Source of the DNA: Candidatus Levyibacteriota bacterium
GTDB lineage: Bacteria > Patescibacteriota > Microgenomatia > Levybacterales > UBA12049
NCBI GenBank assembly: GCA_016204535.1
Contig: JACQKL010000009.1
Span: 1 to 33,972, forward strand
Length of the DNA stretch: 33,972 nt
Direction of reading: 5' to 3'
Shown: in pieces, positions 22,926-30,356 of the stretch
Position numbering within the stretch: position 1 is the stretch's first letter
Layout: each line of letters starts with the position of its first letter
Translations under genes and position numbers: made by a program
Notes under the pieces: generated by a model
What the model saw: the letters and a program-made list of their open reading frames with translations, nothing else
Database searches by the model: none
What the model was told of the DNA's origin: nothing

Positions 22926-24164
22926 TCAAATAGACTCGTGGGCGAGCTTTATTCTTTCATATTTATCAGCCAGATAACCATTTGGAACAGTTGTCAATTC
23001 ATCAGCGTATAGTAAAGAACCATTGCGGATAGTGTGGTTACCAAATTTTTCATTAATTTCATCTATTATTTTTTGTACTTTTTCTTTTTTATTATTTATA
23101 TCAAACAAGGAAAGCGGCGTATTTACCGAATCTTCTAAATTCCCAACCCATACGCTTATTTGCCTTACATAATTGAGGCGACACCTTCCAGGTGTCAAGC
23201 TAATACACATATCAAAAATCTCTTTTCCCGTATCGAAATATGCTTCGTATGTTTTTCTTGCATGAAAATTATCTGAACCCCTTAAGGATAATCCTACAGT
23301 TCTTGCTTTTTTACTTAACCTTCTTAGTTTTATGCTAACTTCTTCGCAGAGTTCAAAGATGTTTTGCAAAACTACACTTTTATTGTATTCATTTTTGGGC
23401 AAACAATAATTTCTGCCAACCGATTTTACCGCCGGAGCAGTGGTAAAAAAGTTTAAAGAATCTGAATCTATTCCCAAACCTATGTTTTTCAGAAAATGCC
23501 CTTCGGAATTTTTAAATTCTGAGATTAGCAAAGATAGGGAAGCATTTCGCAACTGCAAAAGAGTATAAATACCAATTTTATTAAGGCGTAATTTAATTCT
23601 TTCTCCAATTCCACACATATCAGTTAGTTTTGCCTGAAAATAAACCAATTCAAGATTATCTTTGGTAATTTCAAATACTCCATCCGGCTTATTAATGCCT
23701 GATGCCAGTTTGGCCAACAATCTATTGTGAGAAATGCCGACCGAAACCGTAATATATTCACCAATTTCTTCTCTTATTTCTTGTTTCAGTTTTATTATTA
23801 AGTTATATACACCATTAAACAGATGGGAAGTAGCCGTAACGTCCATAAATACCTCGTCAATTGAAAAAAGCTCAACAAAAGGGGAAAAATTTTTACAGAT
23901 ATTTAGAAACTTTTTTGATATTTCAAAGTACTTAACAAAATCTGCTTTAACTAAATTAAGAGTTGGGCAAACTTGTAATGCTTCATAAGTGCGAGCGCCG
24001 GTTTTAATGCCTATTTTTTTGGCTTCTCGACTTGAGGCAATAATACAGGTTCGTCCATTTGCAGCTGTCACTCCAAGAGGTTTGTTTCTAAGCTTTGGAT
24101 TATATTGCTGCTCAACGCTGGCAAAGAACGAATCAAAGTCAATGTGAAGAATTGTTTTCTCCAT
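22926..24164 (-). CDS. dinB: DNA polymerase IV (Y-family translesion polymerase)
   Basis: The catalytic motifs are complete: LHIDFDSFFASVEQ (residues 5-18), FSIDEVFMDV (about 100-109) and SVGISHNRLLAKLASGINKPDG. A helix-hairpin-helix thumb (MCGIGERIKLRLNKIGI) and the little finger (SVGRNYCLPKNE onward) follow; 412 residues is a little longer than usual. Pol IV copies past damaged bases, usually with low fidelity. The little finger contains SLTPGRCRL (about residues 321-329), encoded exactly by a GACACC-type palindrome inserted in frame, in the loop before the VRQISVWVGNL strand. No beta-clamp motif was looked for beyond the C-terminal residues. The gene is convergent with the ATP-cone/Mrr gene. 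Confidence 0.95.
   Translation of the reverse strand: MEKTILHIDFDSFFASVEQQYNPKLRNKPLGVTAANGRTCIIASSREAKKIGIKTGARTYEALQVCPTLNLVKADFVKYFEISKKFLNICKNFSPFVELFSIDEVFMDVTATSHLFNGVYNLIIKLKQEIREEIGEYITVSVGISHNRLLAKLASGINKPDGVFEITKDNLELVYFQAKLTDMCGIGERIKLRLNKIGIYTLLQLRNASLSLLISEFKNSEGHFLKNIGLGIDSDSLNFFTTAPAVKSVGRNYCLPKNEYNKSVVLQNIFELCEEVSIKLRRLSKKARTVGLSLRGSDNFHARKTYEAYFDTGKEIFDMCISLTPGRCRLNYVRQISVWVGNLEDSVNTPLSLFDINNKKEKVQKIIDEINEKFGNHTIRNGSLLYADELTTVPNGYLADKYERIKLAHESI
23175..23203. repeat. GACACC-type palindrome inside dinB
   Basis: The best preserved full copy: left flank GAGGC, stem GACACC (23180-23185), loop TTCCA, stem GGTGTC (23191-23196), right flank AAGCTAA. It is read in frame on the minus strand as SLTPGRCRL within DinB without a stop. 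Confidence 0.8.
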
Positions 24165-24170
24165 ATTTTA

Positions 24171-24199
24171 AGAATACGGAAAAAATATCCGAAAAACAA
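24171..24199 (-). promoter_or_regulatory. Putative promoter of dinB
   Basis: TTGTTT (24199-24194), 17-bp spacer, TATTCT (24176-24171), 6 nt to ATG 24164: leaderless spacing. No LexA-type box was recognised. Confidence 0.45.
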
Positions 24200-24250
24200 T
24201 AGAACAAAAGTGGAATAAAAAGTATCAAAAACAGTCAGCTTCTTTTGTGC

Positions 24251-24291
24251 TATAATTATAAGACAGCCAAAGAAGGTTTCCGGCTGTTTTT
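24251..24291 (+). promoter_or_regulatory. bipA promoter -10 box and 5' terminal hairpin with T run
   Basis: TATAAT (24251-24256) should start transcription near 24263, exactly where ACAGCC (24263-24268) begins a hairpin with GGCTGT (24282-24287), loop 13 nt, followed by TTTTT. The mRNA would begin with a stem-loop and a U run just before the ATG at 24296. It could be a small attenuator, a stabilising 5' cap structure, or a translation control element. Confidence 0.5.
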
Positions 24292-24295
24292 ATTT

Positions 24296-26119
24296 ATGGA
24301 TTCATTTAAGGCTGAAAAGATAAGAAATATCGCAGTAATTGCCCATGTTGATCATGGAAAAACAACTTTAGTTGATTTCATGCTTAAGCAGTTTAAGGCA
24401 TTTCGTGAAAATGAGGCAGAAATGCAGCAAACCACAATTTTAGATTCCAATCCGCTGGAAAGAGAACGGGGAATTACCATTCTGGCTAAAAACACTGCTA
24501 TTAACTATCAAAATTACAGAATTAATATTATTGATACTCCCGGCCATGCCGATTTTTCCGGAGAGGTGGAGAGAACATTAAACATGGCGGACGGAGCACT
24601 TTTAATTATTGACGCCTTAGAAGGCCCTATGCCGCAAACAAAATTTGTGCTTAAAAAGGCTCTAGAGATGGGTCTTAAGATAATTGTTATTATAAATAAA
24701 ATAGACAAAAAGCTCGCAAATATTAAAGATTCTTTTGAAAAAACCAATGATCTTTTTTTGGAGCTTGCCACTGATACAGATCAATTGAACTTTCCTGTTC
24801 TATATGCGATAGGTCGCGAAGGAAAAGCAGCAGAAAAGCTCGAGGACGTACAAAACTCTACCAGTTTGGATGCAATAATGCAAGTAATTGTAAAATATAT
24901 TCCAGCCCCTCGTGTTGAAAAAGGCCCTTTTAAGATGCTTATAGCCGCACTTGATTACGATTCCCACAAAGGAAAACACGTCATTGGAAAAATAAGAAGC
25001 GGAAGTCTAGAAAAAGGACAAGCAGTTGTTTTAATCAAAGCCGACAATAAACCAATACCAGCAAAAATTGAGAATATTTTTATAAACCGTGGGCTTAAAA
25101 AAGAAGAGGTTGAGGAAGTAACTGCAGGCGAGATAATTGAAATAACTGGAGTTAACAATGTTTCGATCGGCGATACGCTTACCGACCCGACCAATCCGAT
25201 TGCGCTTCCTAGAATTAATATCGAAGATCCAACAATTAAGATTGCTATTTTTGCCAATACTTCCCCCTTTGCCGGAAAAGAGGGAAAATTTTCCAACTCA
25301 AGACAAGTCTATGAAAGATTGCAAAAAGAACTAGAAACAAACATAAGTCTTAAGCTAGAAGTCAGAGATGACAAATTTATAGTTTCAGGCCGTGGAGAAC
25401 TGCATTTATCTATTCTAATTGAAACCCTAAGACGGGAAGGTTATGAATTTCAGGTTGAGAGACCTGAGGTTATTACAAAGGTTATTGATGGAGTAGAGAT
25501 GGAGCCGGTTGAAGACCTAATTGTAGATGTTCCGCAAGAATTTCAAGGAATTGTCACCAGAGAACTTGGAGAAAGAAGGGGAAAGATGACAAATATGACA
25601 ATCGACGGTAAAGACAACATCAGATTTGAATATAAAATTCCTTCAAAAGCTCTTCTTGGCATAAGAAATGTTTTACTGACTAACACAAAAGGAACTGCTG
25701 TAATTAACACTATGTTTGATAAATATGAACCACTGACTCCTCCTCTTCCAAAAATTAGAAACGGGGTTTTGATTGCCTCAGAGCCCGGAGTTGCCTTAAC
25801 TTTTGGACTGCAAAATGCGCAAGGACGAGGAATAACTTTTATAGATCCCGGAACTCCTGTTTATGAAGGAATGATTATCGGGCTTAACTCCCGAGGAGAA
25901 GACATTGAGATAAATGTAGCCAAAGGAAAACATTTAACTAACATGAGAGCTTCAACCAGTGATATTGCAATTGCCCTAACTCCGCCTCTAAAAATGAGTC
26001 TTGAGCAATATTTGGATTTCTTGGAAGACGATGAGCTTCTGGAGGTTACGCCCAAGAATTTAAGACTTCGCAAAAAGCTTCTCACCAAACTTGATCGCGT
26101 CAGAGCCGCGAGAGTATAA
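24296..26119 (+). CDS. bipA: BipA/TypA ribosome-associated GTPase
   Basis: ATG 24296 starts MDSFKAEKIRNIAVIAHVDHGKTTLVDFML with the G1 motif; G3 is DTPGHADFSGEVER and G4 NKIDKK. The order of GTPase, beta-barrel domain II, EF-G-like domains III and V (GRGELHLSILIETLRREGYEFQVERPEV; VPQEFQGIVTRELGERRG) and the BipA-specific C-terminal domain (RNGVLIASEPGVALTFGLQNAQGRG, LTNMRAS, PPLKMSLEQYLDFLEDDELLEVTP) identifies BipA, 607 residues. BipA assists 50S subunit assembly at low temperature or stress. The track's upstream start at 24245 lies in the promoter. The last codons (AGA GTA TAA) are repeated with the preceding 30 bp at 26911-26944, beyond the transposase cassette. Confidence 0.96.
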   Translation: MDSFKAEKIRNIAVIAHVDHGKTTLVDFMLKQFKAFRENEAEMQQTTILDSNPLERERGITILAKNTAINYQNYRINIIDTPGHADFSGEVERTLNMADGALLIIDALEGPMPQTKFVLKKALEMGLKIIVIINKIDKKLANIKDSFEKTNDLFLELATDTDQLNFPVLYAIGREGKAAEKLEDVQNSTSLDAIMQVIVKYIPAPRVEKGPFKMLIAALDYDSHKGKHVIGKIRSGSLEKGQAVVLIKADNKPIPAKIENIFINRGLKKEEVEEVTAGEIIEITGVNNVSIGDTLTDPTNPIALPRINIEDPTIKIAIFANTSPFAGKEGKFSNSRQVYERLQKELETNISLKLEVRDDKFIVSGRGELHLSILIETLRREGYEFQVERPEVITKVIDGVEMEPVEDLIVDVPQEFQGIVTRELGERRGKMTNMTIDGKDNIRFEYKIPSKALLGIRNVLLTNTKGTAVINTMFDKYEPLTPPLPKIRNGVLIASEPGVALTFGLQNAQGRGITFIDPGTPVYEGMIIGLNSRGEDIEINVAKGKHLTNMRASTSDIAIALTPPLKMSLEQYLDFLEDDELLEVTPKNLRLRKKLLTKLDRVRAARV

Positions 26120-26120
26120 T
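26087..26120 (+). repeat. Direct repeat, copy 1 (3' end of bipA)
   Basis: AAACTTGATCGCGTCAGAGC followed by CGCGAGAGTATAAT. Aligned base for base with 26911-26944 it shows 30 of 34 identities. It contains the bipA stop codon within TATAAT. Confidence 0.8.
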
Positions 26121-26121
26121 C

Positions 26122-26158
26122 GAGGCGACACCTTCCAGGTGCAATACGCAGACACCTT
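26122..26158. repeat. Palindrome and half palindrome at the left end of the transposase cassette
   Basis: GAGGCGACACCTTCCAGGTG (26122-26141) is a nearly complete copy, followed at 26151 by a half copy GACACCTT (26151-26158) with the flank TACGCAG also seen at 17509. GACACCTT is inverted at 26843-26850 on the other side of the transposase gene. Confidence 0.75.
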
Positions 26159-26850
26159 CTTTTTATGCCATCTCTTCATGTATTGCCCGCTCCAAAAGTT
26201 TTATTGACCTACCATAATCTTCTTGATCTAAAACAAACTTCTCATATGCTTCGGGTGAGGAAAATCCATCCATAATATAATTTTTGTGACAAAATCCCTT
26301 TTTAATTCCCAAATACTCCAAATAAGAAGAGTAAGTATATTTCCTAAGGTCTTTAGTAAGATAATCTATTAAGGGATTTAGATGAATATATCTAGACACA
26401 TGAATCAATTGCTCATCACTTTCTATTCTTACGGCCTTGAAACTTCCTTGAAAAAGCGGACCAACTCTTTTATATCGAGTATTAAAATATTTTGTATAGC
26501 TATTGCTTAATTTACTCAAGAACATTGTTATCCCGTTATCATTGACTTGTTTAAGAAGTAAATGAAAATGATTTGGCATCAAACAATAGCTAACTACTTC
26601 AGCGAAAAGCGGTCCGGAGAAAGTGTTTTTATCATCAACCTCCATCCTGCCCCTAAAAGAAAAACGCACATGCTGATCTCTTGCTCTGTAATAATTAAGA
26701 GAATCTGTAAAGCGACTGTAATCTCTTTTGTCGATAAATGTTGTTCTCTTCTCAACGCCGCGGTTGAACACGTGGTAAAACTGGTTATTTGCAAAAACTG
26801 TTTGTTGATAAGACATAAGCTTAGTATGAAGTTTTTTAAATAAGGTGTCA
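26151..26850 (-). mobile_element. RAYT/REP-like cassette with Y1 transposase
   Basis: A 700-bp unit is bounded by an inverted repeat, GACACCTT at 26151 and AAGGTGTC at 26843 (both followed inward by T- or A-rich sequence), and by GACACC-type palindromes on both outer sides. It contains a single Y1 transposase gene. The cassette plus palindromes sits between two copies of the bipA 3' end. The arrangement matches REP-associated tyrosine transposase loci of gammaproteobacteria. Confidence 0.7.
26163..26816 (-). CDS. REP-associated (RAYT-type) Y1 HUH transposase
   Basis: This 217-residue protein belongs to the IS200-like/REP-associated tyrosine transposases. The sequence opens with FYHVFNRGVEKRTTF and DYSRFTDSLNYY; the HUH pair is in CLMPNHFHLLLKQ (His83, His85); the catalytic Tyr is Y107 in SKLSNSYTKYFNTR, followed by RVGPLFQGSFKAVRI and VSRYIHLNPL. 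These enzymes cut single-stranded palindromes and join to the 5' phosphate. All motifs are intact, so it may be active. No TnpB gene is present. It is flanked by the same palindrome that is dispersed in this window, which supports a RAYT rather than an ordinary IS200. The start ATG 26816 gives a normal N-terminus. Confidence 0.9.
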   Translation of the reverse strand: MSYQQTVFANNQFYHVFNRGVEKRTTFIDKRDYSRFTDSLNYYRARDQHVRFSFRGRMEVDDKNTFSGPLFAEVVSYCLMPNHFHLLLKQVNDNGITMFLSKLSNSYTKYFNTRYKRVGPLFQGSFKAVRIESDEQLIHVSRYIHLNPLIDYLTKDLRKYTYSSYLEYLGIKKGFCHKNYIMDGFSSPEAYEKFVLDQEDYGRSIKLLERAIHEEMA

Positions 26851-26876
26851 ATAGCTGTTCACCCTCCAGGTGTCAA
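26843..26876. repeat. Half palindrome and palindrome at the right end of the transposase cassette
   Basis: AAGGTGTC (26843-26850) is the inverse of the left half copy. TCACCCTCCAGGTGTCAAG (26858-26876) matches the palindrome consensus with a CTCCA loop as at 7884, with the first arm shortened to CACC. Confidence 0.7.
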
Positions 26877-26910
26877 GTTGGAAAATAAAATACTAAATCC
26901 CTTAATCTCC

Positions 26911-26944
26911 AAACTTGATCACCTAAGCGCCGCGAGAGTATAAT
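26911..26944 (+). repeat. Direct repeat, copy 2 (displaced bipA 3' end acting as promoter)
   Basis: This is a non-coding second copy of the bipA 3' end (30 of 34 identical to 26087-26120). Its TATAAT (26939-26944) now lies 7 nt before the ATG of the 2H phosphoesterase gene, giving it a leaderless promoter. The differences fall in bases that no longer encode bipA. Confidence 0.75.
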
Positions 26945-26951
26945 AAAATAT

Positions 26952-27515
26952 ATGTCTCACGAAACTATTATTCCAGAAAACTCACCCGAACGTATCTTGC
27001 GAGTGAAAGGGTATTCTCTTTGGCTTGTGCCGGAAGGAAAGGAGCTTGAAGAACTAAATAATCTAGTTGATGAATTAGCCAAAAAATTCAATGCGCCTTT
27101 ATTTATTCCTCATGTAACAATACTGGGAGGCATTGATTTGAAAGAAGAAGATGTGATTGCAAAAACAAGACAAATTGCAATAAATCAAGAGGCATTCGAC
27201 ATAGAACTTAACGAAATCAAATATGAAGGAGCATGGAATCGGGCTCTTTTTATTAGAGGCAAAGATTCACCAGAGCTTACTAATCTTTTTAAAAATTCAC
27301 ATGCCATATTTCAAGCGGGTAATCCTCCCCCATTTCCTCACATGAGCATAGCATACGGAGCGTTTCCGAAAGAGGCAAAAGAAGAAGTGATAAGAGAAGT
27401 TAATGGTAAGTATCCTTCTAGGTTTAATGTCTCATCTATCCAAATTTATAACACAGACGGCCTTGTGTCTGAATGGGGAAAAGTCGCAGAAATCCCTCTG
27501 CCCACAAGAGTATAA
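26952..27515 (+). CDS. 2H phosphoesterase superfamily protein (cyclic phosphodiesterase-like)
   Basis: Two HxT/S motifs of the 2H superfamily are visible: IPHVTILGG (His54, Thr56) and FPHMSIAYG (His130, Ser132). The start YSLWLVPEGKELEELN is close to the cyclic phosphodiesterase branch, which opens cyclic 2',3' phosphates, for example ADP-ribose 1''-2'' cyclic phosphate formed in tRNA splicing or repair. The 2'-5' RNA ligase-like group is the alternative. The length of 187 residues is normal. Its promoter is the displaced bipA tail. The last codons AGA GTA TAA lie in TATAAT, which is the -10 box of the next gene. Confidence 0.85.
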   Translation: MSHETIIPENSPERILRVKGYSLWLVPEGKELEELNNLVDELAKKFNAPLFIPHVTILGGIDLKEEDVIAKTRQIAINQEAFDIELNEIKYEGAWNRALFIRGKDSPELTNLFKNSHAIFQAGNPPPFPHMSIAYGAFPKEAKEEVIREVNGKYPSRFNVSSIQIYNTDGLVSEWGKVAEIPLPTRV

Positions 27516-27523
27516 TAAGTTTA

Positions 27524-28345
27524 ATGAAAACTGTTGATCACATGTTAATACTAGACGTGGATGGAGTGATCAGTAATTTAAAGGATAAAAAATCAAATCC
27601 TGAAGTACTACGGTATATTGCAAAAGAGCTGAGAAATGGAAAGCCAGTCGCTCTCAACACAGGAAGATCAACAGAATGGGTTCTTGAAAGGACATTGCAA
27701 CCTCTCGTTGATGACCTCGAAACCAGAAAATATTTGAAAAATTTGATTATTGTTGGAGAAAAGGGTGGCACATGGATGGATTTTGATGAAAACGGCCAGC
27801 CCCAAGACCATATTGATAAATCTATATCTATTCCTCAAAATTTGCAAAATGATGTTAGAAGCCTTGTCAATTCAAAATATTCGGACTCAACTTTTTTTGA
27901 TTTAACAAAAAGAACAATGATCTCAACTGAAATGAGAGACGGATATGACATGACATCTTATGGTGAAGACCAAAAACTTTTGGCTCCACAGGTTGATGAA
28001 CTAATTAGAAAATACCAATTAGAAAATGTTTTAGTTGTAGAGCCAAATCCGATTGCATACGATATACAAAATATAGAGGTTGGAAAACATCTTGGGATTA
28101 AAAGAATTTTAAATTGGCTGAAAGATAAAGGTATGAAAATTGTAAAATTCACCACAATAGGAGACAGTCCGGGAGATATAAAAATGGCTCAAGAATTAAA
28201 TAAAAATAATCTTAAAGTCAGACATGTACATGTAGGCAAGAAAGGTACTCATGAGGACTCATACCCATTTGAAGTAATAACTACAGAAAGAGAATACGAA
28301 GAGGGGACTGAAGATTTTCTAAAAGGATTGCCAAAGAGTAAATAG
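27524..28345 (+). CDS. HAD-superfamily phosphatase (Cof/trehalose-phosphatase-like)
   Basis: With ATG 27524 the protein has 273 residues and begins MKTVDHMLILDVDGVISN, giving the nucleophile Asp11 and Asp13 of motif I. Motif II is VALNTGRST, motif III a Lys in the GVGKHLG-like region, here EVGKHLGIKRILNWL, and motif IV TTIGDSPGDIKMAQELN. The order with a cap between motifs II and III fits the IIB type found in sugar-phosphate phosphatases. The substrate is unknown. The track's 17 extra residues overlap the preceding gene and its -10 box, so they are rejected. TATAAT (27511-27516) ends 7 nt before the ATG. Confidence 0.85.
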   Translation: MKTVDHMLILDVDGVISNLKDKKSNPEVLRYIAKELRNGKPVALNTGRSTEWVLERTLQPLVDDLETRKYLKNLIIVGEKGGTWMDFDENGQPQDHIDKSISIPQNLQNDVRSLVNSKYSDSTFFDLTKRTMISTEMRDGYDMTSYGEDQKLLAPQVDELIRKYQLENVLVVEPNPIAYDIQNIEVGKHLGIKRILNWLKDKGMKIVKFTTIGDSPGDIKMAQELNKNNLKVRHVHVGKKGTHEDSYPFEVITTEREYEEGTEDFLKGLPKSK

Positions 28346-28373
28346 ACTGGCATCTTCGTGCTACAATAGCCTT

Positions 28374-29579
28374 ATGAATTTGGCGTATAGACTAAGACCT
28401 CAGAATTTGGAAGAATTTTTTGGGCAGGAACATTTGGTAGGTGTTGACAAAATTCTTCGGAAAATGATTGAGAGCAAAACTCTTTTTTCCATGATTTTGT
28501 GGGGACCTCCGGGGTCTGGTAAAACGACTCTTGCTCAAATTATTTCCAAGACTACCAATTCTGATTTCTATGCTCTATCTGCAGTACAAACAGGAAAAGA
28601 GGATTTGAGAAAAATAATAATTTCCGCAAAAAAGAGTCAAGAAAAGGGAAAAAAGACTGTTTTATTTATTGATGAGATTCATAGATGGAACAAGGCGCAA
28701 CAAGACAGTCTTCTACCGCATGTTGAGTCAGGACTCATAACTTTGATTGGCGCTACAACTGAAAATCCATCTTTTGAAGTAATAAGTCCATTGTTATCCA
28801 GATGCAGAGTTTTTGTTTTGAAAGGATTGGACGAAAAAAATCTTGAAAAAATCTTGGATATTGCTTTGAAAGACAAAGAAAAGGGTCTTGGAAAACACGG
28901 AAAAACAATTACAAATGACGCCAAAGAATTATTAATAAGACTTTGCGAACAGGATGCGAGAATAATGTTGAATGCTTTGGAACTGGCAGTCACTAATTTC
29001 AAAAGCAAACAAATTACAAGCGAGATCATTAAGGAAGTATTTCAAACACGAAGTGCAGGTCTTTATGACAAGAAAGCAGATGAACATTACAATGTTATTT
29101 CGGCCTTTATTAAATCCATGCGAGGGTCCGACCCTGATGCTGCTTTGTACTACATGGCTCGCATGCTTGAGAACGGGGAGGATCCGAAATTTATTGCAAG
29201 GAGAATGGTAATTTTTGCAGCTGAAGATATAGGATTAGCTGATAGGGGAGCCTTAATTCAGGCAAATGCTGCGTTTGATGCGATACACAAAGTTGGCATG
29301 CCAGAAGCTCAGTTAATTCTAGCTTATTCTTGTTTGTATTTGTCAAATGCAAAAAAATCAAGAGCTGTTGTTAATGCGCTTGACGAAGCAAAAGCAGCTG
29401 TTTATGAATTCCCAAACGAACCAATTCCGTTTCATTTAAGAAATGCACCAACGAAATTAATGAAAGAATTAGGGTATGCTAAGAATTATAAGTGGAGTAG
29501 AACTTATGTCGGCCCAACCAGCAACATATCTTTCTTACCGGAAAAATTAAAAGGCCGCAAATTCTTCAAGCCCGACTAA
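28374..29579 (+). CDS. rarA: Replication-associated recombination protein A (AAA+ ATPase)
   Basis: The protein is RarA/MgsA, a clamp-loader-like AAA+ ATPase acting at stalled replication forks. It begins [21 protein letters not shown]; Walker A is GPPGSGKTT (44-52), Walker [21 protein letters not shown], sensor 1 [10 protein letters not shown], Arg finger SRCRVF. The tetramerisation region contains [33 protein letters not shown] and [15 protein letters not shown]. The 401 residues are slightly short compared with 430-450. TACAAT ends 6 nt before the ATG, so it is probably leaderless. Confidence 0.95.
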   Translation: MNLAYRLRPQNLEEFFGQEHLVGVDKILRKMIESKTLFSMILWGPPGSGKTTLAQIISKTTNSDFYALSAVQTGKEDLRKIIISAKKSQEKGKKTVLFIDEIHRWNKAQQDSLLPHVESGLITLIGATTENPSFEVISPLLSRCRVFVLKGLDEKNLEKILDIALKDKEKGLGKHGKTITNDAKELLIRLCEQDARIMLNALELAVTNFKSKQITSEIIKEVFQTRSAGLYDKKADEHYNVISAFIKSMRGSDPDAALYYMARMLENGEDPKFIARRMVIFAAEDIGLADRGALIQANAAFDAIHKVGMPEAQLILAYSCLYLSNAKKSRAVVNALDEAKAAVYEFPNEPIPFHLRNAPTKLMKELGYAKNYKWSRTYVGPTSNISFLPEKLKGRKFFKPD

Positions 29580-29599
29580 CTCTTCCAAAATTACAAATA

Positions 29600-29629
29600 T
29601 TGACAGACACAATTTATTTGTGTGATAAT
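29600..29629 (+). promoter_or_regulatory. Promoter of the anchored surface-protein gene
   Basis: Consensus TTGACA (29600-29605), 18-bp spacer, GATAAT (29624-29629), 7 nt to ATG 29637. Confidence 0.6.
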
Positions 29630-29636
29630 TTTTCTA

Positions 29637-30356
29637 ATGGACTCTCAAAATAACTTACCTCAAAATTCAAACAATCCCCAAGGCATGACCAATCTTAATT
29701 TAAGTTCAAGTTTTTTCTCAAAACTCAAATTCTTCTTAGTAAAAAATAAATCAATAATTCTGATAATTGCTGTTTTAACTCTTATCTCTTTTGGTTCAAC
29801 GACCTATTTGTTGATGACAAACAAAAAATCATCTTCTTCAACCAAGTTTCCTTCAATAAGTACTACGCTTCCTTCGCCAACACCTACACCGCTAGAGAAA
29901 ATTTCCGAGACTCCAACTCCAACCCTTACTCCTACGCCCAGCATTCCGATGACGGAATTAACAGCCAGCTGGAGCGCTTATGTCAGCTCTAAATATTCCT
30001 ATTCTATAAAATATCCAATAGGCTGGATTGCACAGAAAACAGTCCAACAAGATCCAAAAATTCTAGAATACGTTGTCTTTAACCCAAAAGATGCAACCTC
30101 CTCTGGAAATTTATCCATTACCCTTTCTTATGGCACAAGAACATATAATGAAGCTTTACTTATTGATCCCCAGGTAGGAGAAGCTCTTATAGTAGCCTCT
30201 GTCAGCGCAACAAAGAAAAATACGAAAAATTCCGACGGGGTTGAGTCCACAAGTATTATTATTCCAACTGGTACAAATACAATTATTATGTATGCAAAAG
30301 CAAAATATGTGGATATTTTAACTCAGATGTTAACCACCCTCAAACTCCCAATTTAA
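29637..30356 (+). CDS. Membrane-anchored protein with Thr-Pro linker and C-terminal beta domain
   Basis: Start ATG 29637 (239 residues) is preferred over TTG 29622 because the -10 box ends 7 nt upstream. The N-terminus is Asn/Gln-rich and cytoplasmic, one helix follows (about 38-58, IILIIAVLTLISFGSTTYLLM), then Ser-rich and TPTPTLTPTPS-type linker sequence (about 80-103) that resembles a cell-wall spanning spacer. The C-terminal domain starts YSYSIKYPIGWIAQK, a pattern seen in PsbP-like and other anchored beta-sandwich proteins of Gram-positive and CPR bacteria. The function is unknown. It ends convergently with the PLP-fold gene, overlapping by 17 bp. Confidence 0.7.
   Translation: MDSQNNLPQNSNNPQGMTNLNLSSSFFSKLKFFLVKNKSIILIIAVLTLISFGSTTYLLMTNKKSSSSTKFPSISTTLPSPTPTPLEKISETPTPTLTPTPSIPMTELTASWSAYVSSKYSYSIKYPIGWIAQKTVQQDPKILEYVVFNPKDATSSGNLSITLSYGTRTYNEALLIDPQVGEALIVASVSATKKNTKNSDGVESTSIIIPTGTNTIIMYAKAKYVDILTQMLTTLKLPI

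Noticed and set aside
24245-24295. Longer N-terminus of BipA from TTG 24245
   Set aside because: These codons cover the TATAAT box and the leader hairpin, and the conserved GTPase start KIRNIAVIAHVDHGK is reached normally from ATG 24296.
26594-26851. Second minus-strand ORF over the transposase start (85 aa)
   Set aside because: It is an out-of-frame overlap with the transposase N-terminus and shows no domain; no evidence of programmed frameshifting.
27473-27523. Longer N-terminus of the HAD phosphatase
   Set aside because: It overlaps the end of the phosphoesterase gene and the -10 box; ATG 27524 puts motif I at the usual distance from the start.
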